Shown piece after piece: positions 18,386-26,810 of a stretch of DNA of 64,000 nucleotides. The notes beneath the pieces were generated by a model. That model did no database searches. It saw only the letters and a program-made list of their open reading frames with translations, and was not told the DNA's origin. Positions within the stretch are counted from its first letter, which is position 1; the number at the start of each line of letters is the position of its first letter. This stretch comes from Microbacterium proteolyticum (lineage in GTDB: Bacteria > Actinomycetota > Actinomycetes > Actinomycetales > Microbacteriaceae). Location of the stretch: assembly GCF_014192415.1 (NCBI RefSeq), contig NZ_JACHXY010000001.1, forward strand, positions 62,001-126,000. The letters are read 5' to 3'. Position numbers and translations under genes: made by a program.

Positions 18386-18796
18386 TTACTGCCCCTCGTG
18401 GCGGCGGTCCCACCGCTCGTTCATGCGGTCCATGAACGATGAGCCCGAGGCACGCGCGGCCCGGGACTTGGCGCCACCGGATGCCCCGGCGCCGGGTGCA
18501 CCGGCACGGGAGGCTGTGGCGACGGATCCGCGCATCGGCGTCACCGCGAAGATCACACCGCCGACCATCAGGAGGAAACCGAGCACACCGATACCTATGC
18601 CGAGGAAGCCCGTATTGAAGCCGATCGACACGCCCACCACCAGGGCGCCGAGCCCGGCGAGCACCAGGATCGAGCCGAGGACGATGTTGCGGTAGCTCAG
18701 GGCGCGACTGGGGGCAGTGACGACATCGGTGTCGTTACTCATGAGATGGCGCTCCATCTCATCCAGCAGACGCTGCTCCTGTTCGGAGAGTGGCAT
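18386..18796 (-). CDS. DUF3040 small membrane protein
   Basis: This 136-residue protein begins with the DUF3040 signature MPLSEQEQRLLDEMERHL, followed by two membrane helices (about 33-78). The C-terminus is basic and Ala/Gly/Ser-rich (about 85-136). The function is unknown. The family is restricted to actinobacteria and is regularly found beside the mraZ cluster (Rv2169c position), suggesting an envelope or division role. AGAGGGGG lies just before the ATG and a strong terminator follows. Confidence 0.88.
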   Translation of the reverse strand: MPLSEQEQRLLDEMERHLMSNDTDVVTAPSRALSYRNIVLGSILVLAGLGALVVGVSIGFNTGFLGIGIGVLGFLLMVGGVIFAVTPMRGSVATASRAGAPGAGASGGAKSRAARASGSSFMDRMNERWDRRHEGQ

Positions 18797-18848
18797 GCAT
18801 CCCCCTCTATTGTTCGGTGTGGACGATTCTACGTGGGGCGAGGATCAC

Positions 18849-18854
18849 TAGGCT
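18849..18854 (+). promoter_or_regulatory. -10 box of a leaderless promoter (polyprenyl synthase)
   Basis: TAGGCT ends six bases before the GTG start, so the transcript probably begins at the start codon. There is no ribosome binding site. No convincing -35 is seen. Confidence 0.6.
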
Positions 18855-18860
18855 AGGCCC

Positions 18861-19940
18861 GTGCCGACCTCGCCGGAACCGATCGAAGCTGTTTCCCAGC
18901 GACTCGACAACTTCCTCACCGAACAGCTATTGTACGCCGCCGCCCTCGGTCCAGAGGCAGAGATGCTCACCCGATCCGGCGCTTCCGCCCTCCGCGGCGG
19001 AAAACGTCTGCGCGCGCGGTTCTGTCTCACGGGTTGGGGGGCGGTGCAACCGGCGCCCACCCGCTTCGACGATGCCGCCCTCGCCGTGGCCACGTCGCTG
19101 GAGATCTTCCACGCGGCCGCCCTCGTGCACGACGACCTCGTCGACAATTCCGACACCCGTCGCGGGCAGCCCGCGGCACATCGCGCCCTGCAGAGCGCGC
19201 ACCGGGACGCGGGATGGACGGGCGACTCCGACACGTTCGGGCGCTCGGGGGCGATCCTGCTCGGCGACCTCCTGGTCGCATGGAGCGACGATCTGCTCGA
19301 GGAGGGCCTGCGGGGCTCCGCCGCCGCCGATGCGACCCGGCAGGCGTACGCGCAGATGCGCCGCGACGTCACCATCGGACAATTCCTCGACGTCGCCGAG
19401 GAGTCCGCGTACACCGTCCACCCCGACGACACGCACGCCGAGCGTGCCCTGCGGGTGGCCTCGTACAAATCGGCGCGTTACAGCATCCAGCAGCCGCTGC
19501 AGATCGGTGCGGCGCTCGGCGGCGCCGATCACTCTCAAAGCGACGCGCTGGGTCGCTTCGGCCACGACGTGGGCATGGCGTTCCAGTTGCGCGACGACGT
19601 GCTCGGGGTCTTCGGCGACAGCGCCGTGACGGGAAAGCCCGTAGGCGATGATCTGCGCGAGGGCAAGCGCACCGTGCTGGTGGCCTACGCCCGCGAAGCC
19701 GTCTCACCGCAGGAACGTCAGGCGATCGACCAGCGACTGGGCGACCCGGCTCTGGATGCCGAGCAGATCGGCATCCTGCAGCGCACCATCGTCGACAGCG
19801 GCGCGCTCGCGCGCACCGAGGAGCTCATCGCCGACTACGCGCATCGCGCCGACCTCGCGCTCTCGGGTGCACCGCTGCGAGCCGATGCGGTCGACGAGCT
19901 CCGGGCGCTCGCCCGCGCGGCGACCGATCGCGCGGCCTGA
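18861..19940 (+). CDS. Trans-polyprenyl diphosphate synthase (IdsA2-like, probably GGPP synthase)
   Basis: The 359-residue enzyme condenses isopentenyl diphosphate with allylic diphosphates. It carries the first Asp-rich motif DDLVDNSD (about 92-99) preceded by AALVH, GGKRLRARFC near the N-terminus, and a second Asp-rich motif LRDDVLGVFGD (about 243-253). Small residues before the first motif fit a C15-C20 product, but chain length cannot be read reliably. The gene is at the idsA2 (Rv2173) position next to the Rv2175c-pknL pair and is probably translated from a leaderless mRNA starting at GTG. Confidence 0.92.
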   Translation: MPTSPEPIEAVSQRLDNFLTEQLLYAAALGPEAEMLTRSGASALRGGKRLRARFCLTGWGAVQPAPTRFDDAALAVATSLEIFHAAALVHDDLVDNSDTRRGQPAAHRALQSAHRDAGWTGDSDTFGRSGAILLGDLLVAWSDDLLEEGLRGSAAADATRQAYAQMRRDVTIGQFLDVAEESAYTVHPDDTHAERALRVASYKSARYSIQQPLQIGAALGGADHSQSDALGRFGHDVGMAFQLRDDVLGVFGDSAVTGKPVGDDLREGKRTVLVAYAREAVSPQERQAIDQRLGDPALDAEQIGILQRTIVDSGALARTEELIADYAHRADLALSGAPLRADAVDELRALARAATDRAA

Positions 19941-19972
19941 CCGGCCGCGATCGGCTCCGCCGCCTCGACGAC

Positions 19973-20317
19973 TCAGGCGAGGGTCGCGGCGACCCGGCGT
20001 ACCTCGCTCTTGCGGCCCGCGCGGAGCGCCTCGATGGGCGCGACACCGATGGTCTGCTCCGGGGTGAGCAACCAGTCGATGGTCTCGTCGGGGTCGAACC
20101 CGGCGTCATGCAGCACGATGATCGTCCCGCGCAGAGCCGGGAGGGGCCGGCCCGCGGCGAGGAACACCGCGGGCACCTTGAACACGCCGTCACGGCGGGA
20201 TCCGACGAGGTAGTCCTCGTCGATCAGCCGACGCACGCGGCCGAGGGGCTCGTCGAGGAGCTCCACGAGGTCGGGGATCGTCAGCCAGTCGGTTTCGTAA
20301 CGGGTCGTCTCGGTCAC
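19973..20317 (-). CDS. Rv2175c-family DNA-binding protein, likely PknL substrate
   Basis: This 114-residue protein has a winged-helix-like N-terminal half (WLTIPDLVELLDEPLGRVRR) and the family motif GTIIVLHDAGF followed by WLLTPE. In M. tuberculosis Rv2175c binds DNA and is phosphorylated near its N-terminus by PknL, which stops DNA binding. Four threonines crowd the first nine residues here (MTETTRYET), so the phospho-switch may be conserved. pknL lies about 1.2 kb away. The start is GTG, six bases after a GATAGT -10 box. Confidence 0.88.
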   Translation of the reverse strand: MTETTRYETDWLTIPDLVELLDEPLGRVRRLIDEDYLVGSRRDGVFKVPAVFLAAGRPLPALRGTIIVLHDAGFDPDETIDWLLTPEQTIGVAPIEALRAGRKSEVRRVAATLA

Positions 20318-20323
20318 GGTGCA

Positions 20324-20329
20324 ACTATC
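20324..20329 (-). promoter_or_regulatory. -10 box of a leaderless promoter (Rv2175c homologue)
   Basis: On the minus strand GATAGT ends six bases before the GTG start, which implies transcription starting at the start codon. Confidence 0.5.
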
Positions 20330-20366
20330 TCACCCTCCGCCGACGACGCACCCCCGCGGCCGTTCG

Positions 20367-20381
20367 GTCACACGTGTCACA
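20367..20381 (+). promoter_or_regulatory. MtrA-like direct-repeat box upstream of the LysM gene
   Basis: GTCACA-CGT-GTCACA is a direct repeat with 9-base period, matching the M. tuberculosis MtrA consensus GTCACAgcgGTCACA at both hexamers. It lies 13 bases before a perfect -35 TTGACA (20395-20400), a natural position for an activator. MtrA controls cell wall hydrolase and LysM-type genes in actinobacteria, which fits the gene it precedes. Confidence 0.65.
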
Positions 20382-20457
20382 TGCGCCTCACACGTTGACA
20401 TCCGTATCGCAGCATGCGAGCGTGGCGGGCAGTCTGACGAACGGAAATCCCCCCACC

Positions 20458-21447
20458 ATGCGACGACTCCCCCTCCCTGCCCTGCCGACGACCCGACGGA
20501 TCGTCGCCGCCTGGCCCGCCGCCGTAGCGGGCACCATCGCCCTCAGCCTCGCCGGAGAAGGTGCGGCGCACGCGGCACCTCCGACCCCGCCCCTCAGCTC
20601 GCTGCCGACCGCACCGCTGAAAGTTCTTCCGGTGCTGACCTCCCTGACCAGTGCAGTCACCTACACCGTGCAGCCCGGCGACACCGTGTGGGGCATCGCC
20701 CGCGCCAACGGTCTCGACGTGGCTTCTGTACAGGCGGCGAACGGACTCGGCCCCGACAGCGTCATCCGCCCCGGCCAGGTGCTCGTGCTCGGCGGCGCAC
20801 CCGCCGCGCCCTCGGCGCCGACCCCGGTCCCCGCCCCGGTGCCCGCGGCCGTGACGCACGAGGTGCAGCCCGGCGACACCATCTCGGCGATCGCGAGCGC
20901 CAACGGCGTTTCGCTCGATGCGGTCCTCAGCGCGAACGGCCTCACGCGCGCCTCGATCATCTACCCCGGCGACGTGCTGCAGATTCCCTCCGGCGCTCCC
21001 GCCGCGGCTCCCGCCGCTGCCGCTGCGGTCACCGCCCCCGGCCTCGACGCCGAGCAGTCCGACAACGCCCGGTTGATCATCCGCATCGGTCGGGAGCTCG
21101 GCGTCTCCGACCACGGCATCCGGATCGCCCTCGGAACCGCGATGCAGGAATCGTGGCTGCGCAACCTCGACTGGGGCGACCGCGACTCCCTCGGTCTCTT
21201 CCAACAGCGACCGAGCATGGGCTGGGGCACCCCCGAGCAGATCCGCGATCCGGACCGCGCGACGCGTGTGTTCTATGGCGGCCCCTCCGACCCCAACGGC
21301 TTCACGACGCGTGGCCTCCTCGACATCCCCGGCTGGGAGCAGATGCCCTACGCCGATGCGGCGCAGGCCGTGCAGATCTCGGCCTACCCCGACCGTTACG
21401 CGCAGTGGGAGCAGCCCGCCACCACGTGGCTCGCTGTTCTGGGCTGA
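20458..21447 (+). CDS. Secreted protein with two LysM domains and a lysozyme-like C-terminal domain
   Basis: The 329-residue protein has a cleavable signal peptide (basic PTTRRIV, hydrophobic core, cut near AHA-AP at about residue 38). Two LysM peptidoglycan-binding repeats (YTVQPGDTVWGIARANGL and HEVQPGDTISAIASANGV) lie at about 65-110 and 135-180. The C-terminal 130 residues resemble the SLT/lysozyme-like domain of actinobacterial wall hydrolases (ALGTAMQESWLRNLDWGDRDS, GLFQQRPS), with Glu in MQESW a plausible acid. It probably remodels peptidoglycan. The ATG is preferred because the signal peptide then starts correctly. Confidence 0.88.
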   Translation: MRRLPLPALPTTRRIVAAWPAAVAGTIALSLAGEGAAHAAPPTPPLSSLPTAPLKVLPVLTSLTSAVTYTVQPGDTVWGIARANGLDVASVQAANGLGPDSVIRPGQVLVLGGAPAAPSAPTPVPAPVPAAVTHEVQPGDTISAIASANGVSLDAVLSANGLTRASIIYPGDVLQIPSGAPAAAPAAAAAVTAPGLDAEQSDNARLIIRIGRELGVSDHGIRIALGTAMQESWLRNLDWGDRDSLGLFQQRPSMGWGTPEQIRDPDRATRVFYGGPSDPNGFTTRGLLDIPGWEQMPYADAAQAVQISAYPDRYAQWEQPATTWLAVLG

Positions 21448-21495
21448 GTCGCGGCCCACGGTGAGCCGTTGCCCGGGCTCACAGGGGCCGCTCCG

Positions 21496-21501
21496 TAGAC
21501 T
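21496..21501 (+). promoter_or_regulatory. -10 box of a leaderless promoter (pknL)
   Basis: TAGACT ends six bases before the pknL GTG. No ribosome binding site is present in the gap. Confidence 0.62.
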
Positions 21502-21507
21502 CGACCC

Positions 21508-23457
21508 GTGAGCACGAGTCAGCAGGCAGACCCGCTGATCGGCCGTCTCGTCGACGGTCGGTATCGGGTGCGCGCGCGTATCGCGCGCGGCGGCATGGCG
21601 ACCGTGTACGTCGCCACCGACCTGCGGCTCGAGCGTCGGGTGGCGCTCAAGGTCATGCACGGCCACCTCAGTGACGACACCGTGTTCCAGAGCCGGTTCA
21701 TCCAAGAGGCCCGCTCCGCCGCGCGTCTGAGCGATCCGCACGTGGTGAACGTGTTCGACCAGGGCCAGGACGGCGAGATGGCCTACCTGGTCATGGAATA
21801 CCTTCCCGGCATCACCCTGCGCGAACTCCTCCGCGAGCACCGGCGCCTCACGATCGATCAGACCCTGACGATCATGCATGCCATCCTCTCGGGCCTCGCG
21901 GCGGCCCACCGTGCGGGGATCGTGCACCGCGACGTCAAGCCGGAGAACGTGCTGCTGGCCGAGGACGGCCGCATCAAGATCGGCGACTTCGGCCTCGCAC
22001 GCGCGACGACCGCGAACACCGCCAGCGGCGCCCAGCTCATGGGCACCATCGCCTACCTCGCACCCGAGCTGGTCACCCGCGGCACCGCCGACGCACGCAG
22101 CGACATCTACTCGCTCGGCATCATGCTCTACGAGATGCTCACCGGGGAGCAGCCCTACAAGGGCGAACAGCCCATGCAGATCGCCTACCAGCATGCGACC
22201 GACTCCGTCCCGCGTCCGAGTGCGAAGAACCCCTCGGTGCCCGAACAGCTCGACGAGCTCGTGCTCTGGGCCACCGAGCGCCGACCCGATGACCGCCCGC
22301 TCGACGCCGGCACGATGCTGGAACGCCTTCGCGCGGTCGAGAAAGAGCTGGGGCTCGCCCCTCAGGTCGCCCGGGCGGTCGCCATCGGCACCACCGGGGC
22401 TGCCAGCGCCGCCGACTCGCGTGAGCTCACCAAGGTGCTCCCCCAGACCGCGTCACTGCCCATCGCGACCACCGAAGAGCCCGACAACGCCGCGCGCCTG
22501 CGCACGCGCACCCGCCGCCGCACCACCCGGGGCGTCTGGACGCTCGTTCTCGTGCTGCTGCTGGCCGTCGGCGCGGCGGGTGCCGGCTGGTACTTCGGCT
22601 CGGGCCCCGGCTCCCTCGTGGCCGTTCCCGACGTATCCCAGCGGAGCTTCGCCGACGCCGAGACGCTGCTGGCGACCAACCAGTTGCGCGCGCAGGCACA
22701 GGAGGTCAACGATCGCGACATCCCTGCCGGCACGACGGTGGGGTCCGACCCCGCGGCGGGCGAGCGCCTCGACAAGGACACGCTCGTGACCGTCTACGTC
22801 TCCGTCGGCCCCGCCACGCATCAGATCCCCGCCCTCGCCGGCAAGAGCGCCGACGAGGTCAACGGCATCTTCGACGCCGCGTTCGTCGGTATGGGCGACC
22901 CGTCGAGGGAGTTCTCGGATGCCGGCGACGGCACCGTGCTGGCGGCATCCGTCATCCCCCGATCCGGCGGCGACGCCATCGGATGCACCGACGGCTGCAC
23001 CGTGTACGAGGGCGATGCGGCGTCGCTGGTCGTGTCGCTCGGCCCCCTCCCCGATGTCTCCGGTGAGTCGCAGTCGCGCGCTGAACGCGCGCTCGACGAA
23101 GTCGGCCTCGCCACCTCGGTCTCGGAGCGGTACAGCGACAGCGTGGCATCGGGGGTCGTCATCGGCATCGGCGATCGCGACGGTGACGGCAACTGGCGCC
23201 CCGGTGACACCGTGCCGCTGATCGTGTCGATCGGGCCGGAACCGGTCGAGATCCCCGGAAACGTCGTGGGAATGACCATCCGCGAGGCGGTGACGGCGCT
23301 GGAGGGGCTCGGGTTCGAGGTGAACGCGGGCATCGACGACGGCACCCTGCCGCTCGGCTTCACATACTGGGACATCTACAAGGTGCGGGCCACGAACCCC
23401 AAGGCGGGCGAGACCGCGCCCAAGGGCAGCACCATCACCCTGACGCCGACGCTGTAG
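21508..23457 (+). CDS. pknL: Serine/threonine kinase PknL with four PASTA domains
   Basis: The 649-residue receptor kinase has an N-terminal kinase domain (about 13-275) with RGGMATVY, the Lys of VALKVM, the catalytic loop HRDVKPENVLL, DFGLA, and GTIAYLAPE. One membrane helix (about 343-364) follows an Arg/Thr-rich juxtamembrane stretch. Four PASTA-like repeats fill the outside (about 370-649). M. tuberculosis PknL lacks PASTA repeats, so this copy likely senses muropeptides or lipid II directly. The neighbours Rv2175c and aroG identify it as the PknL orthologue. Confidence 0.93.
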   Translation: MSTSQQADPLIGRLVDGRYRVRARIARGGMATVYVATDLRLERRVALKVMHGHLSDDTVFQSRFIQEARSAARLSDPHVVNVFDQGQDGEMAYLVMEYLPGITLRELLREHRRLTIDQTLTIMHAILSGLAAAHRAGIVHRDVKPENVLLAEDGRIKIGDFGLARATTANTASGAQLMGTIAYLAPELVTRGTADARSDIYSLGIMLYEMLTGEQPYKGEQPMQIAYQHATDSVPRPSAKNPSVPEQLDELVLWATERRPDDRPLDAGTMLERLRAVEKELGLAPQVARAVAIGTTGAASAADSRELTKVLPQTASLPIATTEEPDNAARLRTRTRRRTTRGVWTLVLVLLLAVGAAGAGWYFGSGPGSLVAVPDVSQRSFADAETLLATNQLRAQAQEVNDRDIPAGTTVGSDPAAGERLDKDTLVTVYVSVGPATHQIPALAGKSADEVNGIFDAAFVGMGDPSREFSDAGDGTVLAASVIPRSGGDAIGCTDGCTVYEGDAASLVVSLGPLPDVSGESQSRAERALDEVGLATSVSERYSDSVASGVVIGIGDRDGDGNWRPGDTVPLIVSIGPEPVEIPGNVVGMTIREAVTALEGLGFEVNAGIDDGTLPLGFTYWDIYKVRATNPKAGETAPKGSTITLTPTL

Positions 23458-23520
23458 CGGCCGCGCCGCGGGAGTGGCAAGGGGCTTCGACCAGCTCAGC
23501 CACTGCACGCCTCTCCCCTC

Positions 23521-23733
23521 GAGGTCGCTGAGACCGTCGGGGTCGCTGATCCCATCGAGGTCGCTGATCCCGTCGAAGTCGCTGAGACCGTCGAAGTCGC
23601 TGAGACCGTCGAAGTCGCTGAGACCGTCGAGGTCCCGAGCCCGTCGAAGTCGCTGAGACCGTCGAGGTCCCGAGCCCGTCGAGGTCCCGAGCCCGTCGCG
23701 ATACCCGAGCCGGTCGAGGTGCCTCAGCCCGTC
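23521..23733. repeat. Tandem array of twelve 17-18-bp units between pknL and aroG
   Basis: Units such as GAGGTCGCTGAGACCGTC follow head to tail with no spacers; nine are 18 bp and three (GAGGTCCCGAGCCCGTC) are 17 bp, which breaks any reading frame. The same word occurs alone just upstream (CTTCGACCAGCTCAGCCAC at 23485). The reverse complement resembles the CTCGACGGNCTCAGCGAC repetitive extragenic elements of related genomes, here amplified in tandem. The gap between the two convergent genes holds nothing else except a terminator. Confidence 0.85.
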
Positions 23734-23760
23734 GACGGGACCGGTACCCGCGGGAACGAC

Positions 23761-23792
23761 GACGCCCCCGACCACGGCGGATCGGGGGCGTC
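23761..23792. terminator. Terminator hairpin between convergent pknL and aroG
   Basis: GACGCCCCCGA and TCGGGGGCGTC form a perfect 11-base stem with a 10-base loop, 19 bases beyond the aroG stop. It can serve both convergent genes; no T-run is visible. Confidence 0.65.
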
Positions 23793-23811
23793 GGTCAGGC
23801 GGCTGGACCGG

Positions 23812-25149
23812 TCAGCGCTTCTCGAGCTCCTCGGCCACGAGGAAGGCCAACTCCAGGCTCTGGCGGTGGTTCAGGCGGGGGTCGCACAGGCTCTCGTAGC
23901 GGGTCGCCAGGGTCGCCTCGTCGATCTGCTCCGAACCGCCCAGGCACTCGGTCACGTCATCGCCGGTCAGTTCGACGTGGATGCCGCCGGGGTGCGTCCC
24001 CACCGAGCGGTGAGCCTCGAAGAACCCGCGCACCTCGTCGACGACGTCGTCGAAGCGACGCGTCTTGTAACCGGTGGGTGTGGTGATCCCGTTGCCGTGC
24101 ATCGGGTCGGTGACCCACAGGGGCACTGCTCCCGAGTCCCGGACGGCCTCGAGCAGCGGCGGCAGTGCGTCGCGGATCTTACCGGCGCCCATGCGCGTAA
24201 TGAACGTCAGCCGGCCCGGCTCCCGCTCGGGGTCGAGCTTGTCGATGAGCGCGAGCGCCGCCTCGGGCGTGGTCGTGGGGCCGAGCTTGACGCCGATCGG
24301 GTTGCGGATCTTCGAGAAGTAGTCGACGTGCGCGCCGTCGAGCTCGCGGGTGCGCTCACCGATCCACTGGAAGTGCGACGAGGTGTTGTAGGCGAGACCC
24401 GTGCGCGAGTCGATACGCGTCATGGGGCGCTCGTAGTCCATGAGCAGACCCTCGTGACCGGTGTAGAACTCCACGCGCGTGAGCTCGTCGAAGTTCGCGC
24501 CGGCAGCCTCCATGAACTTGATGGCCCGGTCGATCTCGGTGGCCATCGCCTCGTAGGCCTGATTGGCCGGGGTGCTCGCGAACCCCTTGTTCCAGCTGTG
24601 CACCTCGCGAAGGTCGGCGAACCCGCCCTGCGTGAAGGCGCGGATGAGGTTCAGGGTCGACGCGGCCGTGTGGTAGCCCTTGAGCAGTCGCGCGGGATCG
24701 GCCCGGCGCGAGGCTTCGGTGAAGTCGTAGCCGTTGACGATGTCGCCACGGTAGGCAGGCAGCGTCACGTCGCCGCGCGTCTCGACGTCGCTCGAGCGCG
24801 GCTTGGCGAACTGCCCGGCCATGCGGCCCATCTTCACCACGGGCATCGAGGCGCCGTAGGTGAGCACGACCGCCATCTGGAGGACCGTCTTGATGCGGTT
24901 GCGGATCTGCTCGGCGGTCGCGCCGGCGAACGTCTCGGCGCAGTCACCGCCCTGCAGGAGGAACGCCTGGCCTGCGGCGGCGCGCGCGAGACGGTCGCGG
25001 AGATTGTCGACCTCGCCGGCGAAGACCAGCGGCGGGAGGGTCGCCAGCTCCGCGGATGCCGCGGCCACCGCGCCCTCGTCATACCACTGGGGCTGCTGCT
25101 TGATGGGCAGGGATCGCCAGTGGTCGAGGTCGTGGAGCTGCTGATTCAC
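23812..25149 (-). CDS. aroG: Class II 3-deoxy-7-phosphoheptulonate synthase (AroG)
   Basis: This 445-residue enzyme joins PEP and erythrose 4-phosphate, the first step of the shikimate pathway. Class II motifs are clear: LQGGDCAETF (about 84-93), KMGRMAGQFAKPRS (about 115-128), FYTGHEGLL, KLGPTTTPEAA and the metal-binding WVTDPMHGNG. The length fits the plant/actinobacterial class. It is at the Rv2178c position. The start is GTG with a TAGACT -10 box six bases upstream that includes the plsC stop codon, so it can be transcribed separately from plsC. Confidence 0.97.
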   Translation of the reverse strand: MNQQLHDLDHWRSLPIKQQPQWYDEGAVAAASAELATLPPLVFAGEVDNLRDRLARAAAGQAFLLQGGDCAETFAGATAEQIRNRIKTVLQMAVVLTYGASMPVVKMGRMAGQFAKPRSSDVETRGDVTLPAYRGDIVNGYDFTEASRRADPARLLKGYHTAASTLNLIRAFTQGGFADLREVHSWNKGFASTPANQAYEAMATEIDRAIKFMEAAGANFDELTRVEFYTGHEGLLMDYERPMTRIDSRTGLAYNTSSHFQWIGERTRELDGAHVDYFSKIRNPIGVKLGPTTTPEAALALIDKLDPEREPGRLTFITRMGAGKIRDALPPLLEAVRDSGAVPLWVTDPMHGNGITTPTGYKTRRFDDVVDEVRGFFEAHRSVGTHPGGIHVELTGDDVTECLGGSEQIDEATLATRYESLCDPRLNHRQSLELAFLVAEELEKR

Positions 25150-25155
25150 CCCTGA

Positions 25156-25161
25156 AGTCTA
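25156..25161 (-). promoter_or_regulatory. -10 box of a leaderless promoter (aroG), overlapping the plsC stop
   Basis: On the minus strand TAGACT ends six bases before the aroG GTG, and its first three bases are the TAG stop codon of plsC. The AGGGG in the gap could alternatively act as a weak ribosome binding site. Confidence 0.58.
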
Positions 25162-25872
25162 GTGGCGGGACGCGGGCGCCTTCGCCGCCTGCGCGGTGGC
25201 CAAGCGGTCCTTCACGGTCGAGGCGTAGACGTCTTCGTAACGCTGCTCTCCGAGACGATGAAGCGCCACCATGATCTCGTCCGTGACCGAACGCAGCACG
25301 TAACGGTCGCCCTCCATGCCCTCGAAGCGCGAGAAGTCCAGCGGCTCGCCGATGACGATGCCGACCCGTCCGACACGAGGCAGACGCTGGCCGATCGGCA
25401 TCACGGCACCGGTGTCGACCATGACGACCGGCACGACCGGCACGCGGGCCTCGAGCGCCATGCGGGCGATTCCGGTGCGGCCGCGGTAGAGCGTGCCGTC
25501 GGGACTGCGGGTGCCTTCGGGGTAGATGCCGAGCAGTTCGCCGCGACCGAGCACGCCCAGGCCCGTGTTGAGCGAGGCCTCCGATGCTTTGCCGCCGGAT
25601 CGGTCGATGGGCAGCTGGCCCGTCGCGGTGAAGAACATCCGCGTGGCCCAGCCCTTGATGCCCTTACCGGTGAAGTAGTCGCTCTTGGCGAGGAACGCCA
25701 TGCGACGGTCGATCATGAGCGGCAGGAAGATCGAGTCGGAGAACGACAGGTGGTTGCTGGCGAGGATCGCCGCCCCCTCGGTCGGGATGTTGCGCCGACC
25801 CACCATCCACGGGCGGAAGATCGCCTTGATGACGGGCCCGATGACCACGTATTTCATGAGCCAGTAGAACAT
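25159..25872 (-). CDS. plsC: 1-acyl-glycerol-3-phosphate acyltransferase (PlsC family)
   Basis: The 237-residue membrane-associated enzyme likely acylates lysophosphatidic acid to phosphatidic acid. The acyltransferase motifs are NHLSFSD (HX4D, about 40-46), GQLPIDRSGG (about 84-93), and YPEGTRSPDG (about 116-125), followed by PVVPVVMVDTG. The start is ATG two bases after the glucokinase stop, implying one operon. PlsC-like genes also lie near pknL-aroG in M. tuberculosis (Rv2182c). Confidence 0.92.
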   Translation of the reverse strand: MFYWLMKYVVIGPVIKAIFRPWMVGRRNIPTEGAAILASNHLSFSDSIFLPLMIDRRMAFLAKSDYFTGKGIKGWATRMFFTATGQLPIDRSGGKASEASLNTGLGVLGRGELLGIYPEGTRSPDGTLYRGRTGIARMALEARVPVVPVVMVDTGAVMPIGQRLPRVGRVGIVIGEPLDFSRFEGMEGDRYVLRSVTDEIMVALHRLGEQRYEDVYASTVKDRLATAQAAKAPASRH

Positions 25873-25874
25873 CG

Positions 25875-26810
25875 TCAGAGCTCCTTCCCGGCGAGGTCGG
25901 CGACCCCGATGAGGCCGGCGTCGTTGCCCAGACGTGCGATGGCGAAGTCGGCGACCGGACGTTCACCGTACCCCGGAAGCGACGTCTCGTACGCGAGCTT
26001 CACCGGGGCGAGCAGATCGGCGCCCAGTTGCGCGACGCCGCCGCCGATGACGAAGAGCTCGGGATCGAGCACGGCCTGGAAGCCGCCGCACGCCTCGCCG
26101 AGGGCGGTGGCGACGCGGCGGAGGGCCTCGACCGCGCCCGGGTCGCCCGCGAGCACGAGTCGCGAGACGGCGGGCCCGGGGATGGCGCCCTTCTCTTCGC
26201 GGATCGCGGCCAGGGCCGCCCCGATGCCACCCTCGTCGGCGATGGCGTTCGCCTCGCGCTGCAGGGCGCGGCCCGAGGCATATTGCTCCAGGCATCCGTT
26301 CTGCCCGCACCCGCAGGGGTGCCCGCCGCGCACGAAGCGCATGTGGCCGAGCTCACCGCCGATGCCGTGGCCGCCGCGGAAGAGTTCGCCGCCGCTGACG
26401 ACGGCGCCGCCGACACCGGTGCCCATGGTGAGCATGACCATGTCGTGCACGCCGCGACCGGCTCCGAAGCGGTACTCGCCCCAGCCTGCGGCATTGGCGT
26501 CGTTCTCGATCGTGACGGGTGCGTCGAGGCGTTGCTCGAGGCGGGCGCGCAACGGCTCGTCTCGCCAGTCGATGTTCGGGGCGTAGATGACGGTGCTGCG
26601 GTCGAGGCTGATGAAGCCGGCCGCGGCGACCCCGATCGCGTGGATGTCGTGGGCGCGGCGCAGATGGTCGGCCATGTCGACCACGGCATCCACGAGGGCG
26701 GCGGGGTCGATGGGGGTGTCGACCCGGAGCTTCTCGATGATGGTGCCGTCGTCGTCGACGACGCCTCCCGCGATCTTCGTGCCCCCGATGTCGATGCCGA
26801 CGTTCTGCAC
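25875..26810 (-). CDS. ROK-family glucokinase
   Basis: The 311-residue sugar kinase has the N-terminal phosphate loop VGIDIGGTKIAGG, the catalytic END of VTIENDANAAGWGE, TGVGGAVVSGG, and the ROK zinc cluster HMRFVRGGHPCGCGQNGCLEQ. This pattern fits ATP-dependent glucokinases, although the substrate is inferred. The GTG (VQNVGIDIGG) was chosen because AGGGAG lies at ideal spacing; the longer frame adds 25 unlikely residues and has no binding site. It is the first gene of the glk-plsC pair. Confidence 0.92.
   Translation of the reverse strand: MQNVGIDIGGTKIAGGVVDDDGTIIEKLRVDTPIDPAALVDAVVDMADHLRRAHDIHAIGVAAAGFISLDRSTVIYAPNIDWRDEPLRARLEQRLDAPVTIENDANAAGWGEYRFGAGRGVHDMVMLTMGTGVGGAVVSGGELFRGGHGIGGELGHMRFVRGGHPCGCGQNGCLEQYASGRALQREANAIADEGGIGAALAAIREEKGAIPGPAVSRLVLAGDPGAVEALRRVATALGEACGGFQAVLDPELFVIGGGVAQLGADLLAPVKLAYETSLPGYGERPVADFAIARLGNDAGLIGVADLAGKEL

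Noticed and set aside
20318..20457. Cyclic di-AMP (ydaO) riboswitch before the LysM gene
   Set aside because: Such riboswitches are common before actinobacterial LysM/Rpf genes, but here the leader after the -35 is under 60 bases, too short for one.
23521..23733. Tandem array considered as a CRISPR
   Set aside because: Units of 17-18 bp abut each other with no unique spacers, and no cas genes are in the window.
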